A DNA stretch of 43,026 nt from an uncultured Ruminiclostridium sp. (lineage in GTDB: Bacteria > Bacillota > Clostridia > Oscillospirales > Ruminococcaceae). This document shows positions 37,528-43,026 of the stretch, in pieces. The stretch lies in contig CALXIO010000020.1 of NCBI GenBank assembly GCA_944388385.1, forward strand, positions 1 through 43,026, in the 5' to 3' direction. Both the position numbers and the translations under genes were made by a program. Every line of letters begins with the position of its first letter. Within the stretch, counting starts at the first letter, position 1. The notes under the pieces were generated by a model. That model made no database searches, had not been told where the DNA came from, and worked only from the letters and a program-made list of their open reading frames with translations.

Positions 37528-37556
37528 TTGACAATCTGTTATGAATAATGTATAAT
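37528..37556 (+). promoter_or_regulatory. Sigma-A promoter of array member 7 and the SPFH gene
   Basis: TTGACA (37528-37533), 17-base spacer, TATAAT (37551-37556): perfect consensus, about 45 bases before the member 7 ATG. A weak 5-bp stem with a T-rich tail (37478-37514) just upstream might end the previous transcript. Confidence 0.9.
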
Positions 37557-37600
37557 AGAATTGCTGGGTACATACAGCAATTTTCTGATAGGGGGTATAT

Positions 37601-38344
37601 ATGGAAGTTTTATTGGTTGTGCTCCCTATTGCAATACCTATAATCATTATTCTGATACTCGGCCTTGTGATCTTTTTTAAGGTAAGGAATTTTCTGAGAA
37701 GATCAGGAGCCTCTACCATTATAAGGGCTGCGGCAAACCACATAGAGCAAAACGGCGGAGAAATTCCTCAGCCGGTGGTATCTGTGTCGGATCTTTCTGC
37801 CGCATATATTCCGAGTATAAAGAGGGATTTCCCTCAGATGAGCTATGAGCTTATGGAGAATATGGCTAAGGGCGGTATCTGCAAGATATTAGAGAGCATA
37901 GAAGCAAGAAACACAAATCTGCTTGACAAGGATACCTTTTCACAATCCCTTATAAAGCAGGTATACGGTGAAATTGCCGGACTTGGTGGCGATAGAAAAT
38001 ATGACAACATCAAGATCCACAAGGCAGGTATCACCTCCTACTCAAACCAAGGAGAAAGCTCCCGTGCGGTATTTGAAATAGCCTTACAGTATCAGTATAC
38101 CGGAACGCTCAAAACCGGGGCTAAGGTAAACAACAAGCTGGTTCAGGCAGGATATCGTGTTACTCTTCTTAATAATCAGAAGCTTTATGACGATGGTGAA
38201 ACCACTGTTTCCGCAAACTGTAAGAACTGCGGCGCTCCCCTTTCACTTAAAGGAAGCAACAAGTTCTGTCCTTACTGCGGTACAGCATTTCAGGAAGTTG
38301 CCGATAAGGTATGGCAGGTCAGCAAATACGAGCAATTTGCTTAA
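37601..38344 (+). CDS. Membrane-anchored zinc-ribbon protein, array member 7
   Basis: This 247-residue protein has one N-terminal membrane helix (about 4-26) followed by KVRNFLRR, which suggests a cytoplasmic body. The middle (about 60-195) is the most divergent of the array but keeps the same plan (FPQMSYELMENMAKGGICKI, then YDNIKIHKAGITSYS, then AGYRVTLLNN) and is probably a diverged Tim44-like domain. The zinc ribbon has C207, C210, C223 and C226. The end VWQVSKYEQFA keeps the conserved Trp. It is intact, has its own promoter and lies 35 bases before the SPFH gene, so these two are the likely core of the system. Confidence 0.85.
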   Translation: MEVLLVVLPIAIPIIIILILGLVIFFKVRNFLRRSGASTIIRAAANHIEQNGGEIPQPVVSVSDLSAAYIPSIKRDFPQMSYELMENMAKGGICKILESIEARNTNLLDKDTFSQSLIKQVYGEIAGLGGDRKYDNIKIHKAGITSYSNQGESSRAVFEIALQYQYTGTLKTGAKVNNKLVQAGYRVTLLNNQKLYDDGETTVSANCKNCGAPLSLKGSNKFCPYCGTAFQEVADKVWQVSKYEQFA

Positions 38345-38379
38345 ATTGTTCGACATTATAAACGAAAGGAAATATTATT

Positions 38380-39783
38380 ATGGGACTTATTAAAGCAGCA
38401 GCCGGCGCCTTAGGTGGTGCTTTAGGCGATGCGTGGCAGGACGCGATACACTGTCCTACCATGGATAACCAGACAGTAGCTTGTCACGGTGTTAAGATGG
38501 CTAACCCTAACGATTCAAGAACATCAAACACCAAGGGCTCTGCTAATGTTATCACAAACAAATCTTGGATTATAGTTGAGCAGAATGTTTGTATGCTTAC
38601 TATTGATAATGGTAAGATTACAGGCGTTGTTACTGAGCCCGGTCGTTATCAGTTTGTAAATTCCTCTGCGCCCTCAGTTTTCGCAGGTGAAATAGGCGAT
38701 GCGGCAAAGGATGTTATTCAGCGTTTTATTTACGGTGGTACTCCCTCCTATGAACAGCAGGTTATCTACATAAACCTTCAGCGTTTACCCGGTATCCGCT
38801 TTGGTACAGGTACACCTGTTCCCTACTTTGATCCCAGATACAATACAACCATTGAATTAAGATTCCATGGTACATTTGAAATTCAGATTCCCGATGCTGA
38901 AAACGCTGTTAAGTTCTACAGCCAGGTTATGGCAAAGGGTGTAAATGCAAGTGACCTTACAGTAAACGGTCTGTTTAACAACGAACAGTACAAAACAGAG
39001 CTTTTAGAGTCCATTACAGCAGGTCTTGCAGGACTTTCTGCTGAAAATGTAACCTATGCCGCTATTCAGCCTAAGGTTAAGAGACTTCGTGAGCTTACCT
39101 CTGTTGAGCTTGAAAGCATCTGGGGACCCCGTGGTATCAAGCTTACTTCACTTGCTATTCCTGCGGTTACTCCCACAGAGGAATCCAAGGAATTACTGGG
39201 CGATCGTCTCAAGGCAGATACACTTACCAATCCCGATGTACAGCGTGCTGTTATGGTTGGTAGTGTTGCTAAGGGTATCGAAGCTGCCGGAGCTAATGAA
39301 AACGGCGCTATGATGGGCTTTATGGGTATGAATATGGCTATGGGTGCCGGCGGAAATATCTTAGGCACCATGCCTCCTACGCAGCAGCCTATGGGCGGTA
39401 TGCAGGGTGGAATGCAGCAGGCTCCCGCTAACGGATGGACCTGCTCATGCGGTGCTGTAAATACAGGTGCTTTCTGCTCTAACTGCGGAAACAAGAAGCC
39501 TGAAGCATGGACCTGCTCATGCGGTGCTACAAATACCACAAAGTTCTGCGCTAACTGCGGTAAGAGCAAGGAAGGTGCAGCACCTCAGGCACCTGCCGGC
39601 TGGACCTGTGAATGTGGTAATGTGAACACCACAAAGTTCTGTTCAAACTGCGGTAAGCCAAAGCCTGCGGCAGAAAAGAAGTATAAGTGTGACAAGTGCG
39701 GCTGGACTCCTGCCGACCCTGCACATCCTCCTAAGTTCTGTCCTGAATGCGGCGACCCCTTTGATGATTCAGACTTAGTATAA
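38380..39783 (+). CDS. SPFH/band 7 protein with four C-terminal zinc ribbons (YdjI/virion-core-like)
   Basis: This 467-residue protein has a Gly/Ala-rich N-terminal helix (MGLIKAAAGALGGALGDAW) that can lie on a membrane, and an SPFH-type domain (about 60-300; KSWIIVEQNVCMLTI, EPGRYQFVN, VELESIWGPRGIKLTSLAIP). A Gly/Met-rich linker (about 310-350) leads to four zinc ribbons: three of the form WTCxCGxxNTxxFCxNCG (353-373, 377-396, 408-427) and one longer one (435-460). It belongs to the YdjI-like group that in Bacillus lies in a PspA-type membrane-stress operon together with zinc-ribbon membrane proteins. Zinc ribbons here and in the array next door suggest a shared complex on the membrane (inference). 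Good ribosome site GAAAGGA. Confidence 0.88.
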   Translation: MGLIKAAAGALGGALGDAWQDAIHCPTMDNQTVACHGVKMANPNDSRTSNTKGSANVITNKSWIIVEQNVCMLTIDNGKITGVVTEPGRYQFVNSSAPSVFAGEIGDAAKDVIQRFIYGGTPSYEQQVIYINLQRLPGIRFGTGTPVPYFDPRYNTTIELRFHGTFEIQIPDAENAVKFYSQVMAKGVNASDLTVNGLFNNEQYKTELLESITAGLAGLSAENVTYAAIQPKVKRLRELTSVELESIWGPRGIKLTSLAIPAVTPTEESKELLGDRLKADTLTNPDVQRAVMVGSVAKGIEAAGANENGAMMGFMGMNMAMGAGGNILGTMPPTQQPMGGMQGGMQQAPANGWTCSCGAVNTGAFCSNCGNKKPEAWTCSCGATNTTKFCANCGKSKEGAAPQAPAGWTCECGNVNTTKFCSNCGKPKPAAEKKYKCDKCGWTPADPAHPPKFCPECGDPFDDSDLV

Positions 39784-39802
39784 TAATTTAATAAAAGCCT
39801 GT

Positions 39803-39830
39803 GCCCTCCGCTTTTGCGGAGGGCTTCAGA
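39803..39830 (+). terminator. Hairpin after the SPFH gene (first of two)
   Basis: Stem GCCCTCCGC / GCGGAGGGC with a TTTT loop; its 3' tail TTCAGACTG is not U-rich, so the second hairpin may do the final stop. Confidence 0.75.
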
Positions 39831-39842
39831 CTGTATAAAATG

Positions 39843-39862
39843 CCGCCTTCGGGCGGTTTTTG
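39843..39862 (+). terminator. Second hairpin terminator after the SPFH gene
   Basis: CCGCC / GGCGG with a stable TTCG tetraloop, followed by TTTTT. Confidence 0.8.
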
Positions 39863-39887
39863 TGTGAAAAGAGATAATGGAGAGAAT

Positions 39888-40988
39888 ATGAAATTAGCAG
39901 GCTTTTTAAAGCAGAATATAGTTCCTTCTATTGCCTTTGTGGCGGCAATAGTTACTATGTTTATAATTCCCCCGGATGAAAAATATCTGGGGTATATAGA
40001 TTTTAAGACAATCACCTGTCTTTTTTGTGTGCTGGCGGTGGTGTGCGCCCTTAAAAATATCAGCTTCTTTTATATACTGGCTTGCAAGATAGTAAAATCC
40101 TTTAAAAATGCAAGAATGTGCGTAATAGTCCTTGTATGGGTGACCTTTATCGGCTCTATGATTATAGCAAACGATATGGCATTACTTACCTTTTTGCCTT
40201 TGGGATTTTTTGTACTGGATACCACCGGAAAGCATAAATACATGGCATTTACCTTTATAATGCAGAATATTGCCGCTAACTTAGGCGGTATGCTTACCCC
40301 CTTCGGCAATCCTCAGAATTTGTACCTTTATTCAAAATTCCATATACCGGTGGATGAATTCACCATGATAATGCTTCCTCCCTTTATTTTTGCGGTGGTG
40401 CTTATCACAATTTGTTGTTTTGTCTTTGTAAAGCCGGAGCCCTTGGAATTTGAAAAGGACAAGTCACAGCTTGATATAAAAAAGACCATCTACTATATGG
40501 TGCTTTTCGCACTTTCAATAGTGATAGTCTTTAATATAGTTCCCTACTGGGTAGGGCTTATTATAGTTCCTGTGGGGGTGCTTATTGCGGACAGAAAGGC
40601 ATTACTTATGGTGGACTACGGGCTTTTGTTTACCTTTGTGTGCTTTTTCATTTTTGCAGGAAACATGGCAAGAATTGAAGTGGTGAGGGAATTTTTCTCA
40701 CAGATGCTGGAAATAAACACAATGCTTGTAAGCGCACTTTCCTGTCAGATAATAAGCAACGTTCCCTCTGCCATACTGCTGTCCCAGTTTACAAACGATT
40801 ATCACGGTCTTCTTTTAGGCGTGAATATAGGCGGTGTGGGTACTTTAATAGCATCCCTTGCAAGCCTTATCACATTAAGACAGTATAACTCGGTTTGTCC
40901 CGGCGAAACAAAGAAATACATAGCAGAATTTTCCGCCTTTAACTTTGGCTTTCTTATTCTGCTGAACGGCTTTTGCATGGTGGTATAA
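39888..40988 (+). CDS. SLC13/ArsB-NhaD-type ion or carboxylate permease
   Basis: This 366-residue protein has about ten membrane helices arranged as two related halves. The signatures MLTPFGNPQNLYL (first half) and IISNVPSAILLSQF (second half) are the hairpin motifs of the citrate/ArsB/NhaD ion transporter superfamily. The ATG at 39888 follows GGAGAG; 29 in-frame codons before it run through the terminators and are not coding. Substrate cannot be decided between dicarboxylate, sodium and oxyanion. It is convergent with the next gene, with only two bases between stop codons. Confidence 0.85.
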   Translation: MKLAGFLKQNIVPSIAFVAAIVTMFIIPPDEKYLGYIDFKTITCLFCVLAVVCALKNISFFYILACKIVKSFKNARMCVIVLVWVTFIGSMIIANDMALLTFLPLGFFVLDTTGKHKYMAFTFIMQNIAANLGGMLTPFGNPQNLYLYSKFHIPVDEFTMIMLPPFIFAVVLITICCFVFVKPEPLEFEKDKSQLDIKKTIYYMVLFALSIVIVFNIVPYWVGLIIVPVGVLIADRKALLMVDYGLLFTFVCFFIFAGNMARIEVVREFFSQMLEINTMLVSALSCQIISNVPSAILLSQFTNDYHGLLLGVNIGGVGTLIASLASLITLRQYNSVCPGETKKYIAEFSAFNFGFLILLNGFCMVV

Positions 40989-40990
40989 TT

Positions 40991-41713
40991 TTATAGTATA
41001 AGCTTCTTTATATCCTTATCGGTCACATTGGGGTATAAGTCCTTTACCCTTGCAATAATACGGTTTTTGGATTCCTCCGGCTCTTCATTGTAGGCGGAGG
41101 TTACTTTTTCATAGCCCCATATACTTTCCGGGGTGGAATATACCGCCACACTCATGCCGTACTCCTCTCCCCTTTTATTCCTGCGGTAGCGAAAATCCTT
41201 TACCACAAGATAGGTCTGCATCTGAAGCTCGGTTAAAATACCGCTGAAATTCTTCTCTCCCCCCTTGCCAAAGCCTGCCATTTCCTTTATTTCAAAGGAA
41301 TACAGCTCGGAATTATTAAGGAATAGATCCATAATCAGCTTTGAGCGTTGTCTTGCAAGGCCATAGTCATAAAGGCTGTCAAAGTCATATCCGTCTCTGC
41401 GGTAATTTACAAAGTAAGGAAGCCATGAAAGAGAGATAAAGCCTGCCTTTTTGCCGAAAAGCTTGCCGTAGGCTACCTTTTCACTGCGGGCAACTATTCC
41501 CCTCCATTCCCAGGGGTCATGCTGCTGTATTCCTGTCCACCAGTAGTCAGCTATGGTATGCTCCTCCAGGGAAAATCCCTCTATTTCATTTTTAAACAGG
41601 GGTAAAAATCCCACCCTGTCCACATATTCAATAAGCTCATCCGGGGATTTTATGCGGTTTTTGTCATCCCTTGAGGTTCCCCTTATTATCCAGTCGCCGT
41701 TTTCGTATGCCAT
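40991..41713 (-). CDS. AlkZ-related protein
   Basis: This 240-residue soluble protein is rich in aromatic residues: VDRVGFLPLFKNEIEGFSLE, WWTGIQQHDPWEWRG, GKKAGFISLSWLPYF and YRRDGYDFDSLYDYG. This matches a Firmicute family labelled AlkZ-related after the DNA glycosylase AlkZ, which opens crosslinked or alkylated DNA. Whether it cuts bases is not known; the catalytic Gln-x-Gln motif of AlkZ is not evident. It has its own promoter, and an NrdR-like palindrome lies just upstream of it, tying it by inference to DNA synthesis or repair. Its C-terminal 35 residues are charged and helical. Confidence 0.65.
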   Translation of the reverse strand: MAYENGDWIIRGTSRDDKNRIKSPDELIEYVDRVGFLPLFKNEIEGFSLEEHTIADYWWTGIQQHDPWEWRGIVARSEKVAYGKLFGKKAGFISLSWLPYFVNYRRDGYDFDSLYDYGLARQRSKLIMDLFLNNSELYSFEIKEMAGFGKGGEKNFSGILTELQMQTYLVVKDFRYRRNKRGEEYGMSVAVYSTPESIWGYEKVTSAYNEEPEESKNRIIARVKDLYPNVTDKDIKKLIL

Positions 41714-41746
41714 ATATATGCTCCTTAAAGAAGTTTGATTTACTGT

Positions 41747-41775
41747 ATTGTATCATAAAGCTGTTTTTATTTCAA
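41747..41775 (-). promoter_or_regulatory. Sigma-A promoter of the AlkZ-related gene
   Basis: Minus strand TTGAAA (41770-41775), 17-base spacer, TACAAT (41747-41752), 34 bases before the ATG. Confidence 0.8.
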
Positions 41776-41783
41776 GATTTAAT

Positions 41784-41801
41784 ACCACTATATATTGTGG
41801 T
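41784..41801. promoter_or_regulatory. NrdR-box-like palindrome upstream of the AlkZ-related gene
   Basis: ACCACTATATATTGTGGT matches the core CACwATATATwGTG of the NrdR box at every position. Its near edge is nine bases from the -35 box of the minus-strand promoter at 41747-41775, a place where a repressor could act. NrdR is the ATP/dATP-sensing repressor of ribonucleotide reductase genes. Confidence 0.6.
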
Positions 41802-41804
41802 GGG

Positions 41805-41839
41805 CAAAAAAATAAAACCACCCCTACATATAGGGGTGG
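41805..41839 (-). terminator. Intrinsic terminator of the NrdD-like gene
   Basis: A 9-bp perfect stem CCACCCCTA / TAGGGGTGG (41818-41826 with 41831-41839) is followed on the minus strand by TTTTATTTTTTTG. Confidence 0.9.
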
Positions 41840-41860
41840 CGGATTTTCTCAGAAATTTAA

Positions 41861-42163
41861 TCAGGCGCTGATATAAATATCCTCTTCTGCCTCGATTGTT
41901 ACATCATGCTTAACTCTGTCCTCAACCTCTGCCTTCTTAGCATTGTTGAAACGATCAAGTGTACCTACAAGATAGCCTGTGATTCTGCGAATACGATCAA
42001 AGGGAACCTCACCGAAGTGATATGTCATATCTACATATTCGCCGTCTACTGTAAGATCAAGCTCAGTAAGGAGCTTGCCGGGGTTAGCATCTATAGCGTA
42101 CTGAACATAAGCATCAATTTCCTTCTGTCCGGGATTACCTTTTAAAACATTTACCTTTACCAT
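41861..42163 (-). CDS. Small protein homologous to the glycyl-radical C-terminus of anaerobic ribonucleotide reductase NrdD
   Basis: This is a 100-residue protein. Residues 57-86, RIRRITGYLVGTLDRFNNAK followed by KAEVEDRVKH, align with the end of class III NrdD, whose typical form is RRVCGYL...F...GK..EV..RVKH. The glycine that carries the radical in NrdD is kept (G63), but the Cys before it is Thr. The zinc CxxC pairs that precede this motif in NrdD are absent; residues 1-56 are instead a compact acidic alpha/beta stretch. Class III enzymes make deoxynucleotides without oxygen. The promoter contains a perfect NrdR box, so it is very likely part of the ribonucleotide reductase regulon. A partner, inhibitor or spare radical domain are all possible. 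Confidence 0.72.
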   Translation of the reverse strand: MVKVNVLKGNPGQKEIDAYVQYAIDANPGKLLTELDLTVDGEYVDMTYHFGEVPFDRIRRITGYLVGTLDRFNNAKKAEVEDRVKHDVTIEAEEDIYISA

Positions 42164-42208
42164 AATAGTTTTCCTTCCTTTTTTTCAATATCGTGGTTTG
42201 TATTTCAG

Positions 42209-42237
42209 ATTATAACACAATATATTGTGTCTGTCAA
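42209..42237 (-). promoter_or_regulatory. NrdR-controlled promoter of the NrdD-like gene
   Basis: Minus strand TTGACA (42232-42237), 17-base spacer, TATAAT (42209-42214), both perfect. The spacer itself is the perfect 16-base palindrome ACACAATATATTGTGT (42215-42230), identical to the NrdR-box consensus. A degenerate partner centred about 32 bases downstream (around 42183-42198, with CAATATCGTGG) fits the usual pairing of NrdR boxes three helical turns apart. NrdR bound here would block RNA polymerase directly. Confidence 0.88.
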
Positions 42238-42322
42238 GAGTTTTTTGAAAAAATGCAGTGTAAAAAAAGAAGGCTTATTTTTGTACAAAAACACAACAAG
42301 GTAAAAAATTTCACAAAACCTA

Positions 42323-42351
42323 TTGACAAAAGGCTTTGAATGTGTTAAAAT
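42323..42351 (+). promoter_or_regulatory. Sigma-A promoter of the tRNA-Ser/tRNA-Leu unit
   Basis: TTGACA (42323-42328), 17-base spacer, TAAAAT (42346-42351), 11 bases before the first tRNA base. Confidence 0.85.
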
Positions 42352-42362
42352 ATTAAAGTCGC

Positions 42363-42454
42363 GGAAAGATGGCTGAGCTGGTCTAAGGCGCACGATTGGA
42401 AATCGTGTAACGGCTAATACCCGTTCGAGGGTTCGAATCCCTCTCTTTCCGCCA
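42363..42454 (+). tRNA. tRNA-Ser (GGA)
   Basis: This 92-base long-variable-arm tRNA has an encoded CCA. The acceptor GGAAAGA pairs with TCTTTCC and is followed by G73. The anticodon arm is CACGA-TTGGAAA-TCGTG, anticodon GGA. The variable arm (CGGCTAATACCCG) and T arm GAGGGTTCGAATCCCTC are complete. Confidence 0.97.
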
Positions 42455-42457
42455 AAG

Positions 42458-42487
42458 AAGCCCGACAAAAGCCGGGCTTTTAATTTT
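42458..42487 (+). terminator. Hairpin between tRNA-Ser and tRNA-Leu
   Basis: AAGCCCG / CGGGCTT with an eight-base loop, followed by TTAATTTT. It could end tRNA-Ser transcription or act in processing, since tRNA-Leu has no separate promoter that can be seen. Confidence 0.7.
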
Positions 42488-42571
42488 GCGGGTGTGGCGG
42501 AATTGGCAGACGCGCCAGATTTAGGTTCTGGTGGCAACACCGTGCAGGTTCAAGTCCTGTCACCCGCACCA
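42488..42571 (+). tRNA. tRNA-Leu (UAG)
   Basis: This 84-base tRNA has an encoded CCA. The acceptor GCGGGTG pairs with CACCCGC. The anticodon arm is CCAGA-TTTAGGT-TCTGG, anticodon UAG. It has the Leu-type long variable arm and T arm CAGGTTCAAGTCCTG. Confidence 0.97.
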
Positions 42572-42592
42572 TATCGCATAAAACTGCGAATT

Positions 42593-42641
42593 CCCCCTAA
42601 ACCCTTTTGTAATACGGTTTCAGGGGGTATTTTCTTTTTGC
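42593..42641 (+). terminator. Intrinsic terminator after tRNA-Leu
   Basis: CCCCCTAAACC pairs with GGTTTCAGGGGG (one bulge), followed by TATTTTCTTTTT. Confidence 0.8.
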
Positions 42642-42706
42642 TTTTAATTCAACAGTTTATCGGCTTTTATAATGTTTTAGTCGCTTTAAGGGTGTCAAAA
42701 TGGATG

Positions 42707-42895
42707 TCAGTTAAAAAGATTGCTAAAAATCGCATAAGATACCAATAACTTTACGTGTTCCGGGTATTCCGATTCGCCGGATGCCCAGCGCTGAATGGTA
42801 CGATAGGGGATATTAGCTATATGTGATAACTGTGTCATCTTAATTCCGGCAGCATCACACAGCTCTTTGATGCCGCCGTTCGATTTTTCTCGCCA
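42707..42895 (-). pseudogene. Remnant of an XRE-type helix-turn-helix protein
   Basis: The minus-strand frame reads IKELCDAAGIKMTQLSHIAN then IPYRTIQRWASGESEYPEHV and stops at 42707-42709. This is a typical lambda-repressor-type helix-turn-helix (TQLSHIANIPYRTIQRWASG as helices 2-3). No usable start exists: a TAA lies directly before codon 1 (TGG), and the nearby ATG (TATAATGGCGAG) is in another frame. A one-base change near 42880-42893 or loss of the 5' end is likely. Whether a shortened protein is made cannot be told. Confidence 0.5.
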
Positions 42896-42949
42896 TTATA
42901 TCATATTTTCTTTGATTTTTCAATATAAAAACACCCCTCCGAGGAAAAC

Positions 42950-43026
42950 TGAACTGCCCCAATTTGTACGGACAGTACAAAAACACCCTATGGTAGGTAA
43001 AATCAGGTTTTAAGCAACATACTGAC
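42950..43026. mobile_element. Probable terminal end of an IS3-family-like insertion sequence (cut by window edge)
   Basis: TGAACTGCCCCAATTTGTAC starts at 42950 and resembles the TGAACTG... terminal inverted repeats of IS3/IS150-type elements. Inward of it the minus strand has a short open frame ending in TGA, which would fit the 3' end of a transposase gene. The other end is outside the window, so target duplication cannot be checked. Confidence 0.4.

Noticed and set aside
39066..39569. Minus-strand open frame of 167 codons over the SPFH gene
   Set aside because: Shadow of the repetitive zinc-ribbon coding region; no ribosome site.

Overview
The window comes from the chromosome of a low-GC, Gram-positive, anaerobic, probably spore-forming clostridium, most likely of the Oscillospiraceae/Ruminococcaceae type. 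The evidence is a spoVM gene, the Firmicute gmk-priA-def-fmt-rsmB-rlmN-prpC-prkC-rsgA-thiN gene order, a lysine riboswitch, NrdR-box control of an anaerobic ribonucleotide-reductase-like gene, near-consensus sigma-A promoters with 16-17 bp spacers, and GGAGG-type ribosome binding sites. No exact species can be named from the sequence alone.

Layout: 1-4.2 kb holds the start of a LysR regulator, divergent from a heterodimeric ABC exporter pair. 4.2-4.8 kb holds two decayed small genes, followed by an initiator tRNA on the minus strand (4.85 kb). 5.05-9.06 kb is a three-gene minus-strand operon for export and modification of a surface polymer (Wzm/TagG-like permease, Wzt/TagH-like ATPase, HAD-domain protein). 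9.19-22.0 kb is one long minus-strand housekeeping operon reading remA-gmk-priA-def-fmt-Zn peptidase-rsmB-rlmN-prpC-prkC-rsgA-thiN-small membrane protein-spoVM. It links translation start and processing (def, fmt), ribosome maturation (rsgA, rlmN, rsmB), replication restart (priA) and Ser/Thr phospho-signalling (prkC/prpC) to sporulation. 22.1-24.9 kb is queA-tgt-mntP (queuosine and manganese export). 25.06-28.65 kb is a plus-strand lysine-riboswitch operon, asd-dapA-dapB-ACT protein. A second heterodimeric ABC exporter pair follows (28.67-32.18 kb).

32.19-39.78 kb is the most unusual part: a tandem array of seven paralogous membrane proteins. Each has an N-terminal membrane anchor, a Tim44-like or equivalent middle domain, and a C-terminal CxxC...CxxC zinc ribbon. 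The array ends in an SPFH (band 7) protein carrying four zinc ribbons. Members 3, 4 and 5 are frameshifted (member 5 also has an in-frame stop) and member 6 ends early at a conserved Trp; members 1, 2, 7 and the SPFH gene are intact. This looks like an expanded, partly decaying membrane-associated (possibly envelope-stress) system.

The right end has an SLC13-type permease, an AlkZ-related protein, and a 100-residue homologue of the NrdD glycyl-radical C-terminus whose promoter spacer is a perfect NrdR box. A second NrdR-like palindrome lies just upstream of the AlkZ-related gene promoter. tRNA-Ser(GGA) and tRNA-Leu(UAG), an HTH-gene remnant and what looks like one end of an IS3-type insertion sequence finish the window.
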